64,000 nucleotides of DNA from Orobanche coerulescens (lineage: Eukaryota; Streptophyta; Magnoliopsida; Lamiales; Orobanchaceae): positions 1 through 64,000 of the forward strand of contig JAWKAU010000225.1 in assembly GCA_033398695.1 (NCBI GenBank), written 5' to 3'. Below, one piece after another: positions 22,779 through 34,250 of this stretch. The position numbers and the translations under genes are program-made. Numbering within the stretch: position 1 is the first letter of the stretch; every line of letters begins with the position of its first letter. The notes under the pieces are model-generated. The model did not search any database and was not told where the DNA came from. It saw nothing but the letters and a program-made list of their open reading frames with translations.

Positions 22779-24330
22779 GGCGAGTTAGCTTGCTTGACTG
22801 ATCAGGAGAGTTTGATAAAGGAGTTATCCAAATTGAGGATTGAGTTAGTTGAGTCTTCAAAGAGTTCGAAAGCAATCCTATCATCTTTGGTCTTGCAACC
22901 AAATTTTAGAGATAAGATTAAGGAGGCTCAACCACGTGATAAGTTCTTGTGCAAGATGAAAGATCGAGCACAAGATGGGAGTATTGAGAAAATTGTCGTT
23001 GCCACAGGCGACGTTTTAACTTATGATGGGAGGTTATGTGTTCCTAAGGATCCATACCTTAAGAAGCAAAACCTTGAAGAAGCTCACAATGCACCATACT
23101 TCGCTCACCCGGGAGGTACAAAGATGTACCATGACACAAGAAGTTCTTTTGGTGGAGAGGAATGAAACAGGACATTGGTGTATTTGTGGAGAGATGTATG
23201 ATATGTCAACAGGTGAAGGCAGAACACCAATGACCAGGAGGTTTACTTCAACCGTCGGAAATTCCAGAATGGAAATGGGAGCATATCACAATGGATTTCG
23301 TGGTTTGTCTGCCATGAACCGTGAGGAAGAACGATGCTATCTGGATGAGAGTAGATCATTTGACGAAGTCATCTCATTTTCTACCTGTGAGGATAACATT
23401 CAGTATGGAACAATGCGAAGATTTGTATTCGGGAGATTGTGAGGTTACATGGTGTTCCAGTGTCGATCGTCTCGGATAGAGATCCACGATTTACATTGAA
23501 ATTTTAGAAAAGTCTGCAAAGTACATTGGGCACTAAATTGAATTTCAGTACTGCATATCATCCGTAGACCGATGGTCAATCTGAACGGACTGTCAAGACA
23601 CTTAAAGATGTGTTGAGGGCGTGTGTTCTTGATACTGGTGAAAATTGGGAAAATATTTTACCATTAGTAGAGTTTGCTTATAACAATAGTTATCAAGCGA
23701 CTATACAAATGACCCCATATGAGGCTCAGACGGAAGGAAATGTCGGTCGCCCCTTTATTGGAGTGAGGTTGGAGAAAGAAAAATTTTGGGTCCAGAATTG
23801 ATCGGGCGGACTCTAGAGAAGATAGCCGAAATCAGTAGAATTAAGATCGTCCAGATCGGCAAGTCTTATGCTGATAAGTGAAGGAAAGATATCCAATTTG
23901 AGATTGCAGAAAAGGTATTCTTGAAGGTAGCGCCGATGAAAGGAGTGATATGATTCGGTAAAAAGGGAAAGCTACAACCTCGTTATATCGGACCTTTTGA
24001 GATTTTGGGTCGTGTTGGTGATCTTGCTTATAGTTTGGCATTGCCGTTGGAGTTATTGGGAGTGCACAATGTCTTTCATGTCTCCATGCTGAGAAAGTAC
24101 ATACATGATCCTGGTCACATATGCAATTTCAAAGAGTTGCATGTAGCCAAGAACCTGACTTGTGAGGAGGTACCTACAGCTGTTTTGGAGCGTAAAGTAC
24201 ATCATTTACGCACAAAGCAGTTAAATTAGTGAAAGTTCAATGGAGTCGTCATGGACCAAATGAGGCAACTTGGGAACATGAAGAAGAGATCTGTTCTAAG
24301 TATTCAACATTCATTTTTCAAGGTACGTAA
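22779..24330 (+). pseudogene. pol: Integrase and chromodomain, second A copy
   Basis: The zinc-binding half is at 22794-23165 with a private frame change near 23134. Core remnants are near 23286 (MDFVVCLP) and 23575-23700 (DGQSERTVKTLKDVLRACV-like, preceded by shared stops). The C-terminal frame 24005-24229 leads into a chromodomain-like tail ending at TAA 24328-24330. Small losses near 23727, 23836 and 23856 relative to the first copy fall in CTG/CAG/GATC contexts and may be sequence error. Confidence 0.85.
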
Positions 24331-25046
24331 CTTAATTTTCGAGGACGATGTAATATCCGCAATTTTCGATTTCCGGTAATTTCTTTTTTTCGGTCGGAGT
24401 CCGTTTTGACGACTCGCTCATGACCGTTTCGTCATTCTGAGAATGATTAATTCTACACTTTTTGACATCCGAGTTCGTTTCGGTGTCGTTTCGTTGAGTT
24501 CTGTGCTTTTTAGCGACTTTTCCGCACTTGAGTTCGATTCTTGCGAATCTCATCCGAAACTGTTGTTTCGAGTTTCCCGCAAGTCCGTTTATCTTTGTTG
24601 GACGTGTTGTGAACTTCGGTTTGGTTATTCGATCACGTATCGTGATTTTCGGGCATTTGGGCCATTTTCGTAATTTCCCAAAGTCTGGGGTAATTACCTT
24701 CCGTTGTCGAATTTCGAGCCTTCGGGTGGTCGGAATTGTGTGTCCTACTAGCTCTTAGATTCGTCTTTGTGAGTACTTCGTAACCGTATCTTCGGTTCGT
24801 ATTCAAGTTCGGGTTTCGGTGTCGTTTTGTTGAATTCAGGATTTCTAAACGACTTTTCTAAGTATGAGTTCGTCTTTGTTAGATCATCATTAATTTTTGG
24901 TGACTCCAAAAATTATAAATCTTTGCAATATTATAGAACATCGAGTTAGCTTTCCAATGGTTCAAACGGTGAGTCAATCGGAGTCCGGACGAGAGAGTTA
25001 TGGTCGTTTTAGTGGAAGATCACACTGTCGGGCACCGTCCCAGAGC

Positions 25047-25210
25047 CTTTCGGCCGATAGGGTGGGCCGAAAGACTCAACCGCGGCATTTCGTATGGTAT
25101 CGGCCGATCACGTCCCGGGAGCCTTTCGGCCGATAGGTGGGCCGAAAGACTCAACCGCCGGCATTTACGTGGGGTATCGGCCGCCTATCTCGGCGGACTA
25201 TCGGCCGATA
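25047..25210 (+). repeat. TATCGGCCGATA palindrome array in U3 of C
   Basis: Five TCGGCCGA or TCGGCCGC units occur in 164 bases; the last, TATCGGCCGATA, is a perfect 12-bp palindrome. CTTTCGGCC and GGCCGAAAG also pair over short loops twice. The array ends 18 bases before TATAAA. Confidence 0.85.
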
Positions 25211-25228
25211 GGTCCTGGCGTGTTGCAC

Positions 25229-25234
25229 TATAAA
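25229..25234 (+). promoter_or_regulatory. Probable TATA box of C 5' LTR
   Basis: TATAAA directly downstream of the palindrome array, conserved at 30563-30568. Confidence 0.7.
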
Positions 25235-26263
25235 TGCGTTGAATTGAGCGTGAGCAGCTCATTTCTCCTTATTTTTCATCACGCGAGAGAGAAGAGATAG
25301 AGGAGGAGAGTTCTTCATCCGGGGTCGATTTTCATCATTTCTTTTCTGTTGTGAGGCTCGGATAATCAATCTAACGCGTGTTCTACGGATCTTAATACTT
25401 GAATCACTCAAGGTAATATCTCTTGAAACCCTACCTTTTTGGATAATTGGGGATTTTGGGGTTTTGTCCGATTCTTTCCGTTTCGTTGATGGATTCATGA
25501 TGAATATGATTATTCTTGTTGGTATTCTTAGTTTCCTACGGATTCATGGTATATTTCGTGATTTTTACGGAACCGAGAGGGTTTGGTTGTGGTCCGCCCT
25601 CGTTGTTGTTTTCGGTATGAATATACATGAATCGTAGGCGGTTCCGTGTATTCCATTTCCATAATCGTTTAGAAGTGGTTGTGATTGTGCTATTCGAATC
25701 GTTAGGTTCATTTTTCGCCGATTCCTCGCGGTCGTGCTTGATTCTTCCGCTCCGCTCGTTGTCGTATTCCTTTTCGTTAACATCGGGTGTTCCAAGCTTC
25801 CGCTGAGCCGTATCCGTTCGTGGTTCCGTGCTTGTGGTATCAAGGCAAGTACCTTGCCCATACTTTTCTTATTTTGTGGATATGATGATCGGTGATCGTA
25901 TTAGTGTGTTGTTTGGTTATTTGAAATGAAGTTTCAAAAGGATTTGATTTGGCCTCGTTAAAGGCTTTCTTTCAAAACGCGTGAGTTTTGTGAACGGTGT
26001 TTTGAGAATTGATTATGATTTGATTATTTTGAACGTTGAAGGATTTTATGAGGATACTCCTCTTGTTTAAAGTTATGGAATCGTGTATTCGTATTTAAGC
26101 TTGTTATTGTATTTTTGAAGAGTTTGGTAATGGTGTCGAGTTAATGACCATCTCTAGTGGGTATTCTTAATGAACTTACATTCTTAGCATGTTAGTATTG
26201 CATGAGTAACGTGTATTGTGTGTAATTTACTCACCTTGTGTTGGCCAGACGGGGTCAAGGAGG

Positions 26264-26486
26264 GAAATCTATGCCACGCCCGGATTTCACGAGTTTCTGC
26301 ACGCTAGCCAACTCGTTAGGGTCCTTGCAAGGCCTCGAGTGAGAATGTATGCCGCCGCCTGTTCTCACGGCTTAGCGTGTGCGTCGTTTTGTTTTTGTTG
26401 TAATTGTAGCCAACTCGGTAGGGTCCCTATGAGGCCTCGAGCGAGAATGTATCTTTGCCGCCCTGTTCTCGAGGCTAATTGTAGAC
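26264..26486 (+). repeat. Three same-loop hairpins, C 5' LTR
   Basis: Stems GAAATC/GATTTC, GTGAGAA/TTCTCAC and CGAGAA/TTCTCG are present. The loops are altered from those of the 3' LTR (31602-31811) mainly where that copy reads GCTG or CCTG. Confidence 0.7.
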
Positions 26487-27438
26487 TGCTCATTTCCGGA
26501 AATGAGTGCTTTCGAACGGTTTTCATGATTGCATGCATTGACTAAGTGTGTAAGAGGTAAGTGTTCGTTTGGCTTACTTGGCTAGGATGGCAATCGAGTA
26601 TTTTGTTGTTGTTTTAAATCCTTTATTTGTGGATTTTGATGTTGGGATACGAACCTCCGGTCGTTCTTGTGTACCGTGAGTTGATGAGATTTGGGGCTAA
26701 AATCCCAATGGTTTTGTAAAAGTCGTTTTACGGATTTGGGGCTAAAATCCCAACGGTTGGTTAATGTCATTTTTCGAAAGTAAACCTTTGGGCGGTGACC
26801 CCTTTTGTCTTTTGGTTTTCGAAAAGTAGGATTTGATAATCCTAAATTGTTTTCTATTAAAACTCTCGATGGCATTCTAAACTGTTTTATAAATTACTCC
26901 CATTAATTTATGATATTTCGTTTTTGAAATGTTTTCTCAAACCCTTGCCTCGGGAAGTACTTTTCGTTTCGTTTGGATCTTTGAAGATCCTCGGTTATTG
27001 TTATTCGTGGAATGTGAATTGTATGGCTCGTATTTGCACTTTGTATTTGCACTAGCAAAACAAAGGAGTTTGCTAACCCCGAGTATTCGGGGGGTGGATG
27101 TCTGTTTTTGCATTCAGGTTTTGGAGCATAACACCGGGTCGGCACGAAGGATGATGAAAGATGATCGATACTAATCACATGAGGAACCGTACATCGTGTG
27201 TTGGTTCAGTTGTACTTTATTTTCCGCTGCTGTATTGTTCCCGTTGTACGGTGTAGTTGTATTTTGTCCCTCGCGGCATGAGTTGTATGTACTTGTGGAA
27301 AGACCAAATCGGTCATCGAGTCATTGTAGCCTCGAAGGCATTGTCGAGATGTTAAATGTCGTTACCAGCCTGGTAGATCCTTGAGGAAAGGTTCTACGGC
27401 GTGTAATATCCCTGAGCGGATTGGGGGTGTTACATAAA

Positions 27439-27450
27439 TGGTATCAGAGC
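27439..27450 (+). promoter_or_regulatory. Primer binding site of C
   Basis: TGGTATCAGAGC, a perfect match to the usual initiator tRNA-Met complement, four bases after the LTR. Confidence 0.9.
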
Positions 27451-29645
27451 TTAGGTTGAGGAAACCTAGGCCGCCGGGTCAAGTCGTGTTGTTTGAGTCT
27501 TGTTTCGTTGGATTTTTATCCGATCGAGTCGTGTCGCGACGCGTCGTTTGAGTTTGTTGGTCGTGATTAGTATCGTGGGCGATCATCATCTTCGTGCGAC
27601 TGTGGAAGTAAGTCTCCTTCTTTGTGTTGTGCCTCGTGTGACACGAGCTATTTTTATGATTATTTGTTAAGTGGTGGAATTTTATGTGAATTTTGATTTC
27701 ACGATATGTATTTAGTCGACTCGTATTTGATTTATACGAGGAGTGTCGCTTGTGATGTCTTTTATTGTTGTTTTTCTCCGTTGTTGATGATTTTCGAATC
27801 GATTTGCACGTTTTACAAGTTCTATTGTGGAAGCTTTGTGCTTATACGCTGTTCGACTTGTCCACTAGCCGCCATGGAGGGTATTTTATCGGTGGTTTTG
27901 TTCTGAATATGGTATTTTATCGTTTATTTTCGTTTAAAGACATGTATTGTCTTGATTTTAAACGCTTTGATGCGTGTGCTAGGAGTTGTTTTAGTGAACG
28001 TCGGTATGTGTGAGTTTTGGGCATTCTGCCTATCGATTTTTGAAAACCTTGAGTATCTTAGAAAAATAAATTTCGAGACATACTTTTCAAATGGGTTATT
28101 TTCTTGTGGTACATCCAAGATGCCACAATGTATTTCAAAAATTTTCTACCTCGAGGACCAAAATGTTTTGAGATATTTTCAACACTTTTATTTAGACCCG
28201 AGGGTCGATTATTTTGAAAGTTTTCATTAAGAGAAAGTATCTTCATTCTTATCAAATGCGAAATGGTTCTCCAGTTGTCTCGATAACAATGTTTCACGTT
28301 TATACTTTTGAAAGGTGATACTCAAGATCAACCAATTCTTCTAAATTATTGTCAAAATGAGGTTTTCGTTTTTTAAAACCTATCCATTCCCGCTTGAGGG
28401 TCGGGTATGAATGTATGATGTTCGCGTTGTCATTTTGATACTTTCTCCCGAGTATGATCGAATTGGCGGTGTGAGCGTTGAGTCGCTTTCCACACATGGG
28501 TTGTGCTAGCCCCCTGTGAGAGGCGGGATGTTGGTGTTGAATGTTGTCGCCTCATGGCAATCTCTGCGTTGTCGCGCATGTGCGAGTTGTTAGAGCTTGG
28601 TTTGGTATGACCGTGTGCATCGGTGATGGTTCCGTTATGCGTCGATCGTTTAATGTCTTGTTACCTTGCTCCCGTTTTTGTGAATTTCGTGGACGAGGTC
28701 GGAGGTAATGCCCGTACTATTTTGACTTCGTGTTTTCTCTTCCCGATCTATCGATTCGCTCATGTTCGTTGGTACTTTATGAACTTGTTCGGTATTTGAT
28801 TTCATCGTCCGAACGAGCCGTGACCTTGTTGTGGGCCGATCTGGTTATCGGTGTGACTTTTTTCGAGTTCGGTTCGATTCTTGAGAACTTTGTTCGGAGT
28901 AACATCATTTGGTTCTACTAGTCCTTTTATTCGAAGGGATCGGATTTTGAACTTCGTATTTTCTACTCACAACTCATTTATGTTCGTTGACATTTCGAGC
29001 TTGTCCCGCCCTTGTTCTTGTTTATCGAACGAGTGTGATATCATTTCGAATAACATATTTGTCGTTGTGACTTTTCAATCGCTATTCCCTTTCTGTGGAT
29101 CTTATGGGAATGCATGTCTTGTAGTTCTCACCGATCATCCCGGGAGTTATTGTCGAACTTTATTGTTCTTCGTGATTCGAACATGATTCTTCGATTTTTG
29201 TTGTCTCGATCGTTTGTTTGTTCGGTTTTTGTTCTCGTTTCGTGATCATGAACGTTCGTGCTCCTTCGTAATTCCCTTTAGTTCGGGAAATTAGTTTCGT
29301 TTTCAATCTTCCATCCCTTAGGCGATGGGATTCCGTGTTTGTTCGGTTGACTCGCGTTTTGATTGATGTACCATTGGGTTGATCAATCATATTGATTTTC
29401 GCTCGTTGTGTTTTGTGATTATCGGATAATTGACTTGACTATAGTATCCGTTTGATGACGCTTGTCACTTGTCGGTTTTATTATATCCCTAACGGCGACG
29501 TTGTGTTGGTCACCGTGGAGCGTGTTTACACGCCGTATATTCCTTTGCGTTGTTTGTAACATTTCGCCGTTGGGCATTGGTTACGCATTCTTGTGTGTCT
29601 CGTTGAGTTTTTCCTGGCGGAATATTTCTTCTCCCTACTTGTTTT
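27451..29645 (+). other. Non-coding internal region of C
   Basis: About 2.2 kb with only short open frames and no motif of gag, protease, reverse transcriptase, RNase H or integrase on either strand. The last 100 bases (from about 29575, ending TTTTTCCTGGCGG then CTACTTGTTTTAAG) are shared with the end of D's internal region. Confidence 0.8.
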
Positions 29646-29681
29646 AAGTTTCGGACGAAACTTCTTTTAAGGAGGGTAGAA
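29646..29681 (+). promoter_or_regulatory. Inverted repeat and polypurine tract of C
   Basis: AAGTTTCG pairs with CGAAACTT across GA (29646-29663). TTTTAAGGAGGG then precedes the 3' LTR. The hairpin is retained although the element has no pol. Confidence 0.75.
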
Positions 29682-30376
29682 TGTAATATCCGCAATTTTC
29701 GATTTCCGGTAATTTCTTTTTTCGGTCGGAGTCCGTTTTGACGACTCGCTCATGACCGTTTCGTCATTCTGAGAATGATTAATTCTACACTTTTTGACAT
29801 CCGAGTTCGCTTCGTGTCGCTTCGTTGAGTTCGTGCTTTTAGCGACTTTTCCGCACTTGAGTTCGATTCTTGCGAATCTCATCCGAAACTGTTGTTTCGA
29901 GTTTCCCGCAAGTCCGTTTATCTTTGTTGGACGTGTTGTGAACTTCGGTTTGGTTATTCGATCACGTATCGTGATTTTCGGGCATTTGGGCCATTTTCGT
30001 AATTTCCCAAAGTCTGGGGTAATTACCTTCCGTTGTCGAATTTCGAGCCTTCGGGTGGTCGGAATTGTGTGTCCTACTAGCTCTTAGATTCGTCTTTGTG
30101 AGTACTTCGTAACCGTATCTTCGGTTCGTATTCAGGTTCGGGTTTCGGTGTCGTTTTGTTGAATTCAGATTTCTAAACGACTTTTCTAAGTATGAGTTCG
30201 TCTTTGTTAGATCATCATTAATTTTTGGTGACTCCAAAAATTATAAATCTTTGCAATATTATAGAACATCGAGTTAGCTTTCCAATGGTTCAAACGGTGA
30301 GTCAATCGGAGTCCGGACGAGAGAGTTATGGTCGTTTTAGTGGAAGACTGTCAGCTGTCGGGCACCGTCCAGGAGC

Positions 30377-30544
30377 CTTTCGGCCGATAGGGTGGGCCGA
30401 AAGACTCAACTGCCGGCATTTCTGTATGGTATCGGCCGATCACGTCCGGGAGCCTTTCGGCCGATAGGGTGGGCCGAAAGACTCAACTGCCGGCATTTCT
30501 GTGGGGGTATCGGCCGGGCCTATCGGCCAGCCTATCGGCCGATA
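30377..30544 (+). repeat. TATCGGCCGATA palindrome array, 3' LTR of C
   Basis: Counterpart of 25047-25210 with five or six units, ending in TATCGGCCGATA (30533-30544), 18 bases before TATAAA at 30563. Confidence 0.85.
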
Positions 30545-31601
30545 GGTCCTGCTGTGTTGCACTATAAATGCGTTGAATTGAGCGTGAGCGGCTCATTTCT
30601 CCTTATTTTTCATCTGCGCGAGAGAGAAGAGATAGAGGAGGAGAGTTCTTCATCCGGGGTCGATTTTCATCATTTCTTTTCGGTTGTGAGGCTCGGATAA
30701 TCAATCTAACGCGTGTTCTACGGATCTTAATACTTGAATCACTCAAGGTAATATCTCTTGAAACCCTACCTTTTTGGATAATTGGGGATTTTGGGGTTTT
30801 GTCCGATTCTTTCCGTTTCGTTGATGGATTCATGATGAATATGATTATTCTTGTTGGTATTCTTAGTTTCCTACGGATTCATGGTATATTTCGTGATTTT
30901 TACGAACCGAGAGGGTTTGGTTGTGGTCCGCCTCGTTGTTGTTTTCGGTATGAATATACATGAATCGTAGGCGGGTTCCGTGTATTCCATTTCCATAATC
31001 GTTTAGAAGTGGTTGTGATTGTGCTATTCGAATCGTTAGGTTCATTTTCACGATTCCTCGCGTCGTGCTTGATTCTTCGGGTCCGTTCGTTGTCGTATTC
31101 CTTTTCGTTAACATCGGGTGTTCCGAAGCTTCCCGGTTGAGCCGTATCCGTTCGTGGTTCCGTGCTTGTGGTATCAAGGCAAGTACCTTGCCCATACTTT
31201 TCTTATTTTGTGGATATGATGATCGGTGATCGTATTAGTGTGTTGTTTGGTTATTTGAAATGAAGTTTCAAAAGGATTTCGGTTTGGCCTCGTTAAAGGC
31301 TTTCTTTCACAACGCGCGTGAGTTTTGTGAACGGTGTTTTGAGAATTGATTATGATTTGATTATTTTGAACGTTGAAGGATTTTATGAGGATACTCCTCT
31401 TGTTTAAAGTTATGGAATCGTGTATTCCGTATTTAAGCTTGTTATTGTATTTTTGAAGAGTTTGGTAATGGTGTCGAGTTAATGACCATCTCTAGTGGGT
31501 ATTCTTAATGAACTTACATTCTTAGCATGTTAGTATTGCATGAGTAACGTGTATTGTGTGTAATTTACTCACCTTGTGTTGGCCCGACGGGGTCAAGGAG
31601 G

Positions 31602-31811
31602 GAAATCTATGCTGCCGCCCTGGATTTCACGAGTTTCGTACCGCTAGCCAACTCGTTAGGGTCCTTGCAAGGCCTCGAGTGAGAATGTATGCTGCCGCCC
31701 TGTTCTCACGGCTTAGCGTGTGCGTCGTTTTGTTTTTGTTGTAATTGTAGCCAACTCGGTAGGGTCCCTATGAGGCCTCGAGCGAGAATGTATGCTGCCG
31801 CCCTGTTCTCG
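31602..31811 (+). repeat. Three hairpins with one shared loop, C 3' LTR
   Basis: The loop TATGCTGCCGCCCTG occurs three times. It is closed by GAAATC/GATTTC (31602-31628), GTGAGAA/TTCTCAC (31679-31709) and CGAGAA/TTCTCG (31783-31811); the last two carry TG before the loop. The text between the second and third (CCAACTCGGTAGGGTCC) also repeats an earlier segment, so they arose by duplication of a 100-bp unit. Their stems then changed in step. Confidence 0.8.
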
Positions 31812-32783
31812 AGGCTAATTGTAGACTGTTCATTTCCGGAAATGAGTGCTTTCGAACGGTTTTCATGATTGCATGCATTGACTAAGTGTGTAAGAGGTAA
31901 GTGTTCGTTTGGCTTACTTGGCTAGGATGGCACTGGAGTATTTTGTTGTTGTTTTAAATCCTTTATTTGTGGATTTTGATGTTGGGATACGAACCTCCTG
32001 GTCGTTCTTGTGTACCGTGAGTTGATGAGATTTGGGGCTAAAATCCCAATGGTTTTGTAAAAGTCGTTTTACGGATTTGGGGCTAAAATCCCAACGGTTG
32101 GTTAATGTCATTTTTCGAAAGTAAACCTTTGGGGCGGTGACCCTTTTGTCTTTGGTTTTCAAAAGTAGGATTTGATAATCCTAAATTGTTTTCTATTAAA
32201 ACTCTCGATGGCATTCTAAACCTGCTTTATAAATTACTCCCATTAATTTATGATATTTCGTTTTGAAATGTTTTCTCAAACCCTTGCCTCTGAAGTACTT
32301 TTCGCTTCGTTTGGATCTTTGAAGATCCTCGGTTATTGTTATTCGTGGAATGTGAATTGTATGGCTCGTATTTGCACTTTGTATTTGCACTAGCAAAACA
32401 AAGGAGTTTTGCTAACCCCCGAGTATTCGGGGTGGATGTCTGCTTGCATTCGTGTTTTGGAGCATAACACCGGGTCGGCACGAAGGATGATGAAAGATGA
32501 TCGATACTAATCAAATGAGGAAACGTACATCGTGTGTTGGTTAATTTGTACTTTATTTTCCGTTGTATTGTTCCCACAGACGGGTGTAGTTGTATTTTGT
32601 CCCCTGCGCGGGCATGAGTTGTATGTACTTGTGGAAAGACCAAATCGGTCTACTGAGTCATTGTAGCCTCGAAGGCATTGTCGAGATGTTAAATGTCGTT
32701 ACCAGCCTGGTAGATCCTTGAGGAAAGGTTCTACGGCGTGTAATATCCCTGAGCGGATTGGGGGTGTTACAGACGAAAATTTG

Positions 32784-32799
32784 TTAAAGGGGGGTAGAT
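32784..32799 (+). promoter_or_regulatory. Polypurine tract, second A copy
   Basis: TTAAAGGGGGGTAGAT immediately before LTR3, identical to 16860-16875. Confidence 0.85.
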
Positions 32800-34250
32800 T
32801 GTAACACCCTGATTTCGCATATACATTTATTGTGAATTATAGAAAACATGTTCAATTTTATTAAATTAATGCCCAAATAATTTATCGTTTAATTCATTTC
32901 ATGATCATTCAAATTCATTTATGCCATTATTATTCATAACAAGTCATGTGATTCGTTCGTTTCATTTCTCAATTTAATTCATCGTTTCATCTCGTCATTT
33001 CTATGCCCGAGTCAAATTTTAAACGATATTAATCGTTACCCATAAGATTTCACAAGTCCATTTTAATTAATTTTTATCCATTCATTTCGGGCCCAACTCT
33101 TATAATGTATTATCAAACCCAATCCCTATTTTATTGCCTAAGCCAATACCCCAGCCCAAATGCCAAGCCCAACACTATCTCTTCCACTCACACACGATGT
33201 AAGGGAGTTTTATGCACCTTCATCAACCACCTTAGTGGAGGAGTGGACCTCATGGGGTGCGGTTATGCATCATGGGGAAGGGTTAGTTCTTAATTCTTGC
33301 TTAAATAACTCAATCTCTATTCTTCTTCTTTTCACGGGGATAGGGATTTTATATCCCATCGGTTGAACAAATTTCAATTTTATCCCCTACGTTTCAGTTC
33401 CTTCAGTTCGACTCCAATTAATTTTAATATCTTCCAGATGTGGTCATTTAAGAGCTTTGGCTTTCAAATTAAATCAGACCCTTGTTGACCAAGCCATTAA
33501 AATATTGACTTTTTCAAATATCCAATTTAATTCTTTCACTTATTTTATGTTATAGACTATTATTTAAATAATAAGTTATTATTTTTATTTGTAGATAATA
33601 ATCAAGATTTACGGGCCTAGAATTGTCGAGTCAAGCATCTCATCACATTCAAGTTCAAGAATTGCATTGTATCCAACTGTGGGGATATATTACGCTTTTG
33701 TTTACTTTAATTGCTTTATATATTGTCTTGTATGTGCACGTGAAATCAGTCAGAAGCACTTAAATGTGCAAATCATTCAAAAGCACTTAAATGTGCAAAT
33801 CAGTCAAAAGCACTTAATTGTGCATAAAGCCTTCAGCCTAGCCGACGGGCTTCAGAATTTATCAGTCATGTTGTTTATACTTGCTAATGTATTTAGTAAT
33901 TAACTTAGACATATTGTGTACTCTCCACACTGAGCGAGTTGGAAGCTCACCCCACTATTTAACCCCTTTCAGGTTGAGGAGCTCGATGTGGCATGCGGTT
34001 GATAGTGGGATGATCAAGCCTATGATTAGATGTTTATTTATTTAATGTTATTTCTCTCAAACTATGTTTTATGAATAAGTGTTCGATTTTTTTTAATTTT
34101 ACGTCGAAGTATGTTTTTATTTAATGGTGTCTTGAAAATATTACTTGCAAATATTAAATTTGTCTTTTGAAAATATATTTCCGCTGCAAAATATTTTATT
34201 TATTCTTCTTAAAATTTGAAGAATCATATTTTAGAAAAATGGTCGCTACA
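32800..34250 (+). mobile_element. LTR3, right LTR of tandem A
   Basis: Length 1,451 bp, TGTAACACCC to GCTACA. It has the short form and three 27-bp units (33743-33823). The following GACTC should be half of a target duplication whose partner lies upstream of the window. The sequence resumes as E LTR exactly as at 50949, so A sits in E's 5' LTR. Confidence 0.93.

Larger units (their letters stand above)
24349..27434 (+). mobile_element. 5' LTR of element C
   Basis: Length 3,086 bp. Its left end is homologous to the D LTR (shared GTCCGTTTTGACGACTCGCT near 24391 and 35034). It holds a CGGCCG palindrome array (25047-25210), TATAAA at 25229-25234, and three same-loop hairpins at 26264-26486. It ends GGGGGTGTTACA. 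Confidence 0.92.
24349..32771 (+). mobile_element. Element C, complete non-autonomous LTR retrotransposon (LARD-like)
   Basis: An 8,423-bp element with duplication GACGA (24344-24348 and 32772-32776) sits in the post-stop hairpin of the second A copy; the first A copy shows the empty site at 16844-16853. LTRs are 24349-27434 and 29682-32771 (about 3.09 kb each, TGTAATATCC to GTTACA). Primer site and polypurine tract are present, but the 2.2-kb internal region has no recognisable gag or pol. This fits a large retrotransposon derivative mobilised by proteins of a relative. Confidence 0.93.
29682..32771 (+). mobile_element. 3' LTR of element C
   Basis: Length 3,090 bp, TGTAATATCC to GTTACA. It aligns throughout with the 5' LTR, and differences concentrate at CTG/CAG, as in element B. 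Confidence 0.93.
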
